Assembly: GCA_905235425.1 (NCBI GenBank)
Contig: CAJOKY010000119.1
Coordinates: forward strand, 1 to 7,104
DNA: 7,104 nucleotides
Direction: 5' to 3'
From: an uncultured Selenomonadaceae bacterium
Lineage (GTDB): Bacteria > Bacillota > Negativicutes > Selenomonadales > Selenomonadaceae
Below are positions 1 through 5,428 of this stretch, one piece after another; the stretch's first letter is position 1, and each line of letters opens with the position of its first letter. The notes under the pieces were generated by a model, which ran no database searches, was not told the origin of the DNA, and saw only the letters and a list, made by a program, of their open reading frames with translations. The position numbers and the translations under genes are program-made.

Positions 1-326
1 AGCTCTTCGTGGTACATATCGCGGTAAATATCCATCGCGTTATCGTCGCCGTAAAGCTCATCTTTAGGTACTGTCTTCCACATATCATTATACAGCATCT
101 TAAGCATAAGCGCTTCCATTTGAATTGATGCGTCTTTAATGTCTTTGTTACGTTGCGCAATTTGTTCATCAGTCATTACGCCGGTTTTTGTCGCTTGATC
201 AAGGCGTTTATGTGCGGCGTCCAATTCGGCTTGAAAGCGCCCTTCTTTTTGAATAAGGTGTGAACCTGTTGCCGCCGAGTTTGTAGGATTCATCTGCGGC
301 ATTAAAAGTGTACCGTCTATTTGCAT
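1..326 (-). CDS. flgJ: FlgJ-type rod-binding protein, N-terminal part (3' end outside window)
   Basis: The visible 108 residues start at ATG 326-324, behind a GAGGTGAT ribosome binding site at 333-340, and the frame stays open to the window edge. The region from about residue 65 carries the rod-binding pattern MEALMLKMLYNDMWKTVPKD followed by a DIYRDMYHEE-like end, matching the conserved core of the FlgJ N-terminal/rod-binding family (MEA.fL..ml..m.kT.pkd...g...a..iy..m.de). In that family this domain caps the growing rod in the periplasm. Whether a C-terminal peptidoglycan hydrolase follows, as in enteric FlgJ, cannot be seen; many Firmicute versions are rod-binding domain only. There is no signal peptide, which fits export through the flagellar type III apparatus. 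It lies downstream of flgI, separated by the first heptad repeat array. Family assignment is firm; the symbol is by analogy. Confidence 0.85.
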   Translation of the reverse strand, partial: MQIDGTLLMPQMNPTNSAATGSHLIQKEGRFQAELDAAHKRLDQATKTGVMTDEQIAQRNKDIKDASIQMEALMLKMLYNDMWKTVPKDELYGDDNAMDIYRDMYHEE

Positions 327-346
327 AAAAATATCACCTCTGATGC

Positions 347-428
347 TAGAAGGTAGAGGGTAGAAGGTAGAAAGTAGATTGTAGCTCCTACCCTCTACCT
401 CCTACTATCTACCCTCTATTATCTACTA
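347..428. repeat. Two-arm heptad repeat array filling the flgI-flgJ gap
   Basis: On the plus strand TAG occurs at 347, 354, 361, 368, 375 and 382, exactly every 7 nt. After the short spacer CTC at 385-387, CTA occurs at 388, 395, 402, 409, 416 and 423, again every 7 nt. The arms 347-384 and 388-425 match as an inverted repeat at 29 of 38 positions, so the transcript could form a long imperfect hairpin with a very small loop. The CTA at 426-428 is the flgI stop codon read on the minus strand and gives a tandem TAGTAG. The other end stops 6 nt before the GAGGTGAT site of the rod-binding gene. A second array of the same design lies at 3721-3825. Confidence 0.85.
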
Positions 429-1535
429 AATAATTTCCAATGTCGCGTGAATAGCTCCCGCCGCCTTCATAGCCTGCAAAATGGAAATGCAATCGCGCGG
501 CGTCGCACCAACCGCATTAAGCGCACCTACAATATCATTAATATTAGCAGTAGGCGACATTACGATTGAATTGGAATTTTGTTCTTCGACTTCCGTTTCA
601 CCTTTAGACGTCACAATAGTAGTACCGTAGGAGAAGGGTCCGGGCTGTGAAACGTCGGTATTGCGCGTGACTTTGATTGACAAGCCGCCTTGAGTTATCG
701 CGCATTCATCAACTGTGACATTGCCGCCCATAACTATGGTACCGGTACGCTCATTAACCACAATCTTTGCAATGTTGTCAGGCATTACCTCAAGCTCTTC
801 AATCGACGCAATGAAGTCTACAACATTCGTGCGGTAATATCCCGGTATAAGGATATCAATTCTTCCCGCATTAGCCGCATGCGCCGCGCCGAGATAAGTA
901 TTATTAATAGATGCGGCAATGCGTGAGGCGGTAGTAAAATCGGCATTTGCAAGGCTAAGTGAAATTTGTCCGCGTGTACCAATGTCATCTTCAACGGTAC
1001 GCTCAACGATAGCGCCGTTAGGCGTCGTGCCTACTGTAGGAAAATTTTTCTGAGCACTGTTTCCGCCGCTACCTGCGACAAAACCGCCGGTTGATACCGG
1101 ACCTTGTGCAACGGCGTAAACTTCGCCGTCTGCCGCTTTCAAAGGCGTCTGCAACAATGTACCGCCTTGAATACTTTTGGCGTCTCCCATTGCGCTGACC
1201 GTAATGTCAATAACGTCGCCTTCGCGTGCAAAAGGCGGGAGCGTTGCCGTTACCATAACCGCCGCGACATTTTTTGCTTTCCAGTTTGAATCGTCAACCG
1301 TTATGCCAAAATTTCTAAGCATGGAAATTGTCGCGTTAATCGTCTGTGAAATTTTATCTGAATCTCCCGTACCCGGCAGACCGAAAACTAAACCGTAACC
1401 CATAAGTTGGTTACTTCTTACGCCTTGCACCTTTGCAATGTCTTTTATTCGCGTTACTGCCGATTCGGCAAATACCGTCGAACACATCAGCGTTAAAACT
1501 GCAAGCAACGCCACTGCTGAAAATATTTTTTTCAT
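426..1535 (-). CDS. flgI: Flagellar P-ring protein FlgI
   Basis: FlgI forms the P-ring, the bushing in the peptidoglycan layer through which the flagellar rod turns. The start chosen is ATG 1535-1533, with GAGGTGA at 1541-1547 five bases upstream. This gives 369 residues, close to the usual FlgI size, and begins with a clear Sec signal peptide (MKKIFSAVALLAVLTLMCSTVFA, cleaved near the AES). A longer frame reaching 1580 would bury that signal peptide and is rejected. The mature protein opens with the hallmark SAVTRIKDIAKVQGVRSNQL and GYGLVFGLPGTGD segments. Further family motifs are TLPPFAREGDVIDITVSAMGDAKS, an RIDILIPGYY stretch, ERTGTIVMGGNV and a C-terminal DIVGALNAVGATPRD. It is probably cotranscribed with flgH and flgA; FlgA is the chaperone for P-ring assembly. 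The stop is TAG, immediately followed by a second TAG in the heptad array. Confidence 0.97.
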   Translation of the reverse strand: MKKIFSAVALLAVLTLMCSTVFAESAVTRIKDIAKVQGVRSNQLMGYGLVFGLPGTGDSDKISQTINATISMLRNFGITVDDSNWKAKNVAAVMVTATLPPFAREGDVIDITVSAMGDAKSIQGGTLLQTPLKAADGEVYAVAQGPVSTGGFVAGSGGNSAQKNFPTVGTTPNGAIVERTVEDDIGTRGQISLSLANADFTTASRIAASINNTYLGAAHAANAGRIDILIPGYYRTNVVDFIASIEELEVMPDNIAKIVVNERTGTIVMGGNVTVDECAITQGGLSIKVTRNTDVSQPGPFSYGTTIVTSKGETEVEEQNSNSIVMSPTANINDIVGALNAVGATPRDCISILQAMKAAGAIHATLEII

Positions 1536-1580
1536 ACGTCTCACCTCTTCGGCTAAATTGAAATTATTCTGCGCGAACAA

Positions 1581-1766
1581 CTAAATTTCAACTATTTCAA
1601 ATTTTTCAGGCGGATAAAGATAATCTTCTTCTGATTCGTCGATTATGCGATACCAACCTTTTTCAATAGATAACACCTCGTAAATTTTGTTCGGTATAAC
1701 GTCAAAAAAAAGTTGATATGAATCAGGGACGCTGAAGTCTTCTTTACCGACATATTTAACTTTCAA
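1581..1766 (-). CDS. Small hypothetical protein (61 aa), acidic C-terminus
   Basis: No function can be assigned. The frame starts with TTG at 1766-1764, with only a weak GGGA-like ribosome binding site at about 1776-1780. It ends with TAG 45 nt before the flgI start. The protein has no signal peptide or membrane segment. Its second half, NKIYEVLSIEKGWYRIIDES followed by EEDYLYPPEKFEIVEI, alternates beta-prone segments and has a G-W-Y-R-I-x-D core and a YPP turn. I recall similar short conserved hypotheticals in Firmicutes, where an SH3-like barrel would be plausible; that is memory and inference, not a search result. It lies in the cargo block between flgH and flgI and may have arrived with the glycosyltransferase. 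A strain-variable accessory gene is the simplest view. Confidence 0.6.
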   Translation of the reverse strand: MKVKYVGKEDFSVPDSYQLFFDVIPNKIYEVLSIEKGWYRIIDESEEDYLYPPEKFEIVEI

Positions 1767-1973
1767 ACTTTTTATCCCATACCTTTAAATTTGTCACGAA
1801 TTTTTTTGCACGGTAAGATTTACCGTTAATAAATGAAACTTTTTTTCGTCGCCGGTATATTTTAAAATCATAACCAGCACCAGCCGCCTTAAAGTTTTTG
1901 CCATTGCGCTGAGATTTTGCGGTATTATAAAATTTTCTTCAAAATCCGTTTCTTGGTTAATAATCTTTGAATT
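1756..1973 (-). pseudogene. Degraded short ORF downstream of the GT90 gene
   Basis: Directly after the GT90 stop (1974-1976) the same frame stays open through NQETDFEENFIIPQNLSAMAK, with an in-frame ATG at 1904-1902. After an A5 tract at 1895-1899, that frame reads poorly while the -1 frame reads a plausible sequence: NFKAAGAGYDFKIYRRRKK, then VSFINGKSYRAKKFV, ending in TNLKVWDKKFES and TAA at 1758-1756. One missing A in the A5 run would join both halves into one protein of about 70 residues. No convincing start codon with a ribosome binding site is present for the joined form. The 3' end overlaps the start of the 61-residue ORF by 11 nt. I read this as a decayed accessory gene; its family is unknown to me. 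It could also be non-coding spacer that happens to be open. Confidence 0.3.
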
Positions 1974-2954
1974 TTAACCTACAACTCCGTACTTTAAAAG
2001 TAATTCTTTGGCGTCAAATACAATTCTGCGCGGATTTAAATTCTCTTCCACAAATTCGCCCATATTTCGTACAATCTTTTCATAAATTTCAGGATGATTT
2101 TCCATAAAAAGATATTTTTCAATTAAATCCGACATATCCTCTTCAACAGGTACGTAATGTTTCATTGGAATTAACCGGTTAAAATACCATTCGCGATAAG
2201 GTCTGTCGGCTACGAAAATTACTCTTCCAAGTTTTAAAAGAGTCTGCAAACGACCACTCCAACCATTTCCACGTGCATCAATTAAGTACTTATAATTTGC
2301 CTGTTCAATCATCGGCACAAACTTCCCTTTCAATGTATCTTCTATATGAAGGTATTCGGGATATTTTTTGCCTAACTCAAAAAGACATCTCCGAGAAAAA
2401 CTTACAAATAATGAACCGCGCCAAAAAATTTTGTTTTCATGCCATTTTTTTTCGGCAACTTCACGACACTTTGCCATTGAATTAATTTTGTCATGAAATT
2501 TTTCTTCGTTATAGCAAGTATTAAAATCCGGAAAAGCTATCACGCGATCTTTCATTGAATAAGTTGTACAGTAAGAGAAGACATGCGGCAATTTTAAGGT
2601 GTCTGCAAAATCAAGATTTCTTTCCGGCTCATCCCAAGTGCAAAACCAAAAATCAAGTTCTTTTCCTGCAAATTCGTTAGGATATGTCTGGAAAACTTCT
2701 GCAATCAATCCCAAAGTCAAACGATTTAAGGATCCTTGCGAAATATTTATATTTGGAAATTTTCCGTATATACGTGTGTAAGGCGAAAGTAAAAACATAA
2801 ATTCAATGTTATGTTGTTTTAAAGTTCCGGCTATAGCAATCTCAAGACGCCTAAAAAAACTTTGACCCAACTGCAAGTTTCCTTTTTGTCTATTGGCATC
2901 AAGGGCGATTAAAGCCTGTACCCCCCCCCTTTTTTTCTTCGGAAAATTTTTCAA
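1974..2954 (-). CDS. GT90 (CAP10/LpsA-like) glycosyltransferase, catalytic portion, out of frame with its start
   Basis: GT90-family enzymes transfer sugars to lipopolysaccharide, capsule or proteins. Counting from the TTG at 2954-2952 this segment has 326 residues. The motifs are FWRGS at about 177-181, YKYLIDARGNGWSGRLQTLL at 221-240, LGRVIFVADRPYREWYFNRL at 242-261 and HYVPVEEDMSDL at 266-277. These are the conserved donor-binding core and C-terminal signature of PF05686 (KYL.D..GNG.S.R, W....L.P..HYVPV..D.SDL). The TTG has no ribosome binding site, so independent translation is unlikely. The real start is at 3105 in another frame, joined across the A7G9 tract at 2921-2936. With one G fewer, or two more, the product would be 376 residues. 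There is no signal peptide, so it would be cytoplasmic. It looks more AT-rich than the flagellar neighbours and interrupts flgH-flgI, which suggests insertion. The acceptor is unknown; a surface glycan or flagellin is inference. Confidence 0.88.
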   Translation of the reverse strand: MKNFPKKKRGGVQALIALDANRQKGNLQLGQSFFRRLEIAIAGTLKQHNIEFMFLLSPYTRIYGKFPNINISQGSLNRLTLGLIAEVFQTYPNEFAGKELDFWFCTWDEPERNLDFADTLKLPHVFSYCTTYSMKDRVIAFPDFNTCYNEEKFHDKINSMAKCREVAEKKWHENKIFWRGSLFVSFSRRCLFELGKKYPEYLHIEDTLKGKFVPMIEQANYKYLIDARGNGWSGRLQTLLKLGRVIFVADRPYREWYFNRLIPMKHYVPVEEDMSDLIEKYLFMENHPEIYEKIVRNMGEFVEENLNPRRIVFDAKELLLKYGVVG

Positions 2955-3105
2955 GCCCGTTTATAGGCAATACGTCGGGTAAAATGACGGAAGGATAATT
3001 CGCGAATGATTCAAGATTATAAATTGTCGCTACGGAATCTTCACCGACTTGCTTTACAATTTTTTCGGTAATTACGGGATTGTCTGAAAAAATAAGATAT
3101 TTCAA
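2899..3105 (-). CDS. N-terminal part of the GT90 gene, terminated early by frame loss at poly-G
   Basis: This 68-residue frame starts with TTG at 3105-3103, behind a strong AGGAGGA site at 3112-3118 that sits 2 nt after the flgH stop, so it is clearly the translated start of the gene behind flgH. It reads MKYLIFSDNPVITEKIVKQV, then VATIYNLESF, YPSVILPDVLPINGLEKFSE and EKKGGG, crosses the G tract and ends 7 codons after the run of glycines at a TGA. The alternating beta/alpha pattern, with an aspartate after the first strand and a VILPDVLPINGLE stretch, loosely resembles a receiver-like or Rossmann-like half fold. It would continue naturally into the VQALIALDA strand of the downstream frame. 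That supports a single interrupted gene rather than two. If the tract is correct as shown, the cell makes only this short peptide. A homopolymer sequencing error would give the same picture. Confidence 0.7.
   Translation of the reverse strand: MKYLIFSDNPVITEKIVKQVGEDSVATIYNLESFANYPSVILPDVLPINGLEKFSEEKKGGGTGFNRP
2921..2936. repeat. A7G9 homopolymer tract (coding strand) inside the GT90 gene
   Basis: On the plus strand C9 (2921-2929) is followed by T7 (2930-2936); on the coding strand this is A7 then G9. The upstream frame reads AAA AAG GGG GGG GGT ACA and stops at TGA 2901-2899. The downstream GT90 frame reads GGG GGG GTA CAG. With G8 or G11 the upstream frame would enter the GT90 frame. Runs of eight or more G are the typical slipped-strand switching element in phase-variable surface genes of other bacteria. 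Its position near the 5' end of a glycosyltransferase gene is also typical. Whether the tract really varies in this organism is not visible from one sequence. Confidence 0.9.
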
Positions 3106-3119
3106 ATTAAATCCTCCTG

Positions 3120-3701
3120 TCAGAAAAGGAAATTGAAAACCTGCGTCAAGATACCCTGCCGCTGTTTAGCATTAAGCGGACCTTTGCCGTCAAATTTAAT
3201 CGTGGCGTCAGCAACTTTGTATGAAGGTACGGTGTTATCCATAAGCACATCGTCACGGCGAATTATTCCGCGCAGAGTGATTTTGTGTTCGTCGCGGTTT
3301 TGCCAAATGGACTGCGTACCCTCGACAATCATATTATCATTTGGCAGTACTTCAACTACGGTAACCGTGATTCTGCCGCTGTAACGGTTTGTATCGCTTG
3401 CCGAGCCGTCCGCTTCAAATGAATCACTGCCGCCTGCCGATGCCGCCTTCAAAAAGCGAAAAATCCCTACGCCCGCGTCTAAATTTACTTCCGCCGATTT
3501 AGAATTAGACCTGGACTTTGTAGCAGTTTGTGTAGTAGATTCGCTTATGACAATTGTCAAGATATCGCCGACGTTTCGCGCTTTTTTGTCGGCGTAAATG
3601 CTGTGAGGGTTGTCACGCCAAAGAGACCTTGCCTCGCTTGTTGAAAATGCCGTTATGCCGAACATTAACGCCAATGTCACGACAAAAATTTTTTTCCACA
3701 T
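3120..3701 (-). CDS. flgH: Flagellar L-ring protein FlgH (no lipobox)
   Basis: FlgH forms the L-ring in the outer membrane around the flagellar rod. ATG 3701-3699 is chosen because GGAGGTGA (3709-3716) ends 7 nt before it; a TTG one codon upstream would be only 4 nt away. The product has 193 residues. A Sec signal peptide (about residues 1-24, ending STSEA before RSLW) is followed by family motifs: SLWRDNPHSIYADKKARNVG, DILTIVISESTTQTA, NRYSGRITVTVVEVLPN, GIIRRDDV and NTVPSYKVADATIKFDGKG, with a C-terminal NAKQRQGILTQVFNFLF. Classical proteobacterial FlgH is a lipoprotein with a cysteine after the signal peptide. Here there is no cysteine in the signal region, so cleavage by signal peptidase I is expected. 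The flgH stop at 3122-3120 lies 2 nt before the ribosome binding site of the GT90 gene, so the two are tightly linked. Confidence 0.96.
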   Translation of the reverse strand: MWKKIFVVTLALMFGITAFSTSEARSLWRDNPHSIYADKKARNVGDILTIVISESTTQTATKSRSNSKSAEVNLDAGVGIFRFLKAASAGGSDSFEADGSASDTNRYSGRITVTVVEVLPNDNMIVEGTQSIWQNRDEHKITLRGIIRRDDVLMDNTVPSYKVADATIKFDGKGPLNAKQRQGILTQVFNFLF

Positions 3702-3707
3702 CAATAA

Positions 3708-3728
3708 ATCACCTCCATGTTAGGTGAT
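3708..3728 (-). promoter_or_regulatory. Possible hairpin sequestering the flgH ribosome binding site
   Basis: In the transcript the last heptad of the repeat array contains AUCACCU (plus-strand 3722-3728). It is perfectly complementary to AGGUGAU in the flgH ribosome binding site (3708-3714), with a 7-nt loop. The same heptad also belongs to the array arm that can pair with the stop-codon-proximal arm, so the two folds would compete. The pairing is seen directly; a regulatory role is inference. Confidence 0.4.
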
Positions 3729-3825
3729 AGGTGTTAGGGGGTAGAGGGTAGATTGTAGGGGGTAGGATTAAATCTAAAACCTAAAAGCTAGAACCTAGAA
3801 CCTAGAACCTAAAACCTAAAACCTA
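3721..3825. repeat. Two-arm heptad repeat array filling the flgA-flgH gap
   Basis: Plus-strand TAG occurs at 3721, 3728, 3735, 3742, 3749, 3756 and 3763, all 7 nt apart. After an 8-nt spacer, CTA occurs at 3774, 3781, 3788, 3795, 3802, 3809, 3816 and 3823, all 7 nt apart, mostly as CCTAAAA or CCTAGAA units. The outermost 18 nt of the two arms are complementary at 15 of 18 positions; inner units keep the TAG/CTA core but are less matched. The CTA at 3823-3825 is the flgA stop codon. The other edge is 4 nt from the GGAGGTGA of flgH. The unit sequences differ from the array at 347-428, but period, two-arm symmetry and placement are the same. Confidence 0.85.
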
Positions 3826-4548
3826 ATTAACCACTTCGACGGTTTGAGAATCAATTACCCGCGCAGATAAAATCTTTTGCGACGTTTCATTTTTAACCTT
3901 GATAACCTGCCCAATCCTGCCGCGTCCCATTGCCACGCCCTTTGCCGAAACATTCAAGCCGCCTTGCCTAAAAATAATTCTAACCATACGCCCGCTTTCA
4001 ACGGCTACAGGTTGCTGAAAATAATTTATGCTGACAGGCGAACCTGCGCGAATAAATCGGTGTGGTACAAGCCCGCGAACTTCGGCAGGGTCTTTGATAA
4101 AATCCGTGCGTCCGTCAATCGCAATTTCGTCAATGCGAAAATCCGAATCAGTCACCGGCGTTTCAATATGTAAATCGTGCGCCGCTACAAGTGCCAAGTC
4201 AAAAATTTTTATCGACACTATGAAATTTACGTCGCGATAAGGCTTGCCGTTTATAAAAATTCGTGCTTTAACCGGTGTACCCGTCGAATAGTTTATTGAA
4301 GTTGACGGCAACATAATTCTCACGTCGATAATGCCTTCCGGCAACGTTATATTTGATAAACTGCGCGTGATCATAACTTCACGACGCCGAAATTCTCCGC
4401 GCTCATCCAATATTCTTTCAACTTCCGAAATTGCCATTGACTCAATCTGTCCGCCGGATAAAACCTGTTTTGCGTAAACCGTCGCCGAAAAATTTATAAT
4501 CAGTGCAAAAAATATCAGCGCGTAAAAAAATTTTTTTACGTTAAACAT
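3823..4548 (-). CDS. flgA: FlgA, P-ring assembly chaperone
   Basis: FlgA is a periplasmic chaperone that helps FlgI polymerise into the P-ring. The protein has 241 residues with a Sec signal peptide (KKFFYALIFFALIINFSATVYA before KQ). The N-terminal half carries a VxRSLSNITLPEGIIDVRI-type stretch. The C-terminal half is a SAF/ChapFlgA domain: FIRAGSPVSINYFQQPVAV, GRMVRIIFRQGGLNVSAKG, AMGRGRIGQVIKVKNETSQK and ILSARVIDSQTVEVVN. The RIGQVIKVKN..S.k...a.V....V end is the classic FlgA signature. It begins 13 nt after the flgG stop. No good ribosome binding site precedes the ATG at 4548-4546, so translation probably depends on coupling to flgG. The TAG stop forms the first unit of the heptad array. 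Confidence 0.95.
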   Translation of the reverse strand: MFNVKKFFYALIFFALIINFSATVYAKQVLSGGQIESMAISEVERILDERGEFRRREVMITRSLSNITLPEGIIDVRIMLPSTSINYSTGTPVKARIFINGKPYRDVNFIVSIKIFDLALVAAHDLHIETPVTDSDFRIDEIAIDGRTDFIKDPAEVRGLVPHRFIRAGSPVSINYFQQPVAVESGRMVRIIFRQGGLNVSAKGVAMGRGRIGQVIKVKNETSQKILSARVIDSQTVEVVN

Positions 4549-4561
4549 TGCTGACTAAATA

Positions 4562-5353
4562 TTAACGTTTCAAACCGTTGGCAGTTTCAAGCATTGAATC
4601 GGAAGTGGTAACCGCCTTTGAATTGGATTCATAAGCGCGTTGCGAAACAATCATATTAACCATTTCTTCAACAATCTGCACGCCGGACATTTCAATAGTG
4701 CCTTGAGTGAGAATACCCGCGCCGTCTTGACCGGGCTGACTTTCAATCGGCGCACCCGATGCCGCCGTTTCAAGGAAAAGATTTTTGCCGTACGCATAAA
4801 GACCGGCAGGATTTACAAAACGCACTAAGTTTATCTGCCCAATTTCAGTTTGCTGACCGCCTGCAGGAGTATCTGAAACGCGTCCGTCCTGGCTTATTAC
4901 AACGCTGTCAATCGTCGCATTTTCTTCAAGCGTAATGTTCGGTAGGAGTAAAAAGCCGTCGCTTGTAACAAGGCGTCTTTCAGAATCAAGCTTGAAAGAA
5001 CCGTCGCGCGTGTAAGCAGTCGTGCCGTCGGGAAGTTGAATTTGGAAAAATCCTTCGCCTTGTATGCCGATATCGGTAGGATTGTCCGTCGTCTGCAAGG
5101 GTCCTTGTGTAAAAATTCTGTTCGTCGCAGAAACGCGTACGCCGAGACCGATTTGCATACCTTGAGGATATTGCGTACCGTCGCCGCTTGCACCGCCTGC
5201 GTCGCGCAGTGTCTGATAAACCAAGTCTTGAAATTCTGCGCGAACTTTTTTGTTACCGAAGGTGTTGACGTTGGCAATGTTATGTGCCACAACGTCCATA
5301 TTTTTCTGCTGCGCAATCATACCCGATGCCGCAGACCACAACGCTCTCATCAT
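4562..5353 (-). CDS. flgG: Flagellar distal rod protein FlgG
   Basis: FlgG builds the distal rod that passes through the P- and L-rings. The 263-residue product matches the usual FlgG length. The N-terminus MMRALWSAASGMIAQQKNMD, followed by VVAHNIANVNTFGNKK, is the rod/hook family motif. The segment YQTLRDAGGASGDGTQYPQG, then MQIGLGV, corresponds to the insertion that distinguishes FlgG from hook protein FlgE. GEGFFQIQLPDGTTAYTRDG and the C-terminal EMVNMIVSQRAYESNSKAV are also diagnostic. There is no signal peptide, as expected for a type III export substrate. The first of two adjacent ATGs (5353-5351) is used, behind GGAGGAGGA at 5364-5372. It is the first flagellar gene of this transcript, with promoter candidates and a terminator of the previous gene just upstream. 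The proximal rod gene flgF, often directly upstream, is not present here. Confidence 0.97.
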   Translation of the reverse strand: MMRALWSAASGMIAQQKNMDVVAHNIANVNTFGNKKVRAEFQDLVYQTLRDAGGASGDGTQYPQGMQIGLGVRVSATNRIFTQGPLQTTDNPTDIGIQGEGFFQIQLPDGTTAYTRDGSFKLDSERRLVTSDGFLLLPNITLEENATIDSVVISQDGRVSDTPAGGQQTEIGQINLVRFVNPAGLYAYGKNLFLETAASGAPIESQPGQDGAGILTQGTIEMSGVQIVEEMVNMIVSQRAYESNSKAVTTSDSMLETANGLKR

Positions 5354-5401
5354 AATTCAAATGTCCTCCTCCAAAAATTCCAAAAATACTTTTTCAAATT
5401 T

Positions 5402-5428
5402 TTATCGTTCGACGTATATTTTAATTTA
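5402..5428 (-). promoter_or_regulatory. Candidate sigma-28 (flagellar) promoter for the flgG operon
   Basis: On the minus strand TAAATTAA (5428-5421) is followed after exactly 11 nt by AACGATAA (5409-5402). The flagellar sigma-28 consensus is TAAAGTTT-N11-GCCGATAA, so the -10 element matches 6 of 8, including CGATAA, and the -35 matches 5 of 8. It overlaps the -10 box of the sigma-70-like promoter. Spacing and position before a flagellar operon support it, but the region is AT-rich and a chance match is possible. Confidence 0.4.

Noticed and set aside
347..428. CRISPR or CRISPR-like array
   Set aside because: Units are 7 nt with no spacers and form two complementary arms, which is not CRISPR architecture.
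1536..1580. Longer FlgI start at 1580
   Set aside because: It would place 15 residues before a typical signal peptide and ignore the GAGGTGA site at 1541-1547.
1810..1826. Perfect 7-bp inverted repeat ACGGTAA-GAT-TTACCGT as a terminator
   Set aside because: No run of T follows directly on either strand, and it lies inside the degraded ORF; probably chance.
2921..2940. Programmed -1 frameshift at A AAA AAG, like dnaX, to rescue the GT90 frame
   Set aside because: The heptamer is in the right register, but a -1 shift leads to a stop a few codons later. The GT90 frame is +1 (or -2) relative to the upstream frame, so only a tract length change or a different slip would work.
2952..2954. Independent start of GT90 at TTG 2954
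   Set aside because: No ribosome binding site precedes it, and it would start inside the upstream frame just before the homopolymer tract.
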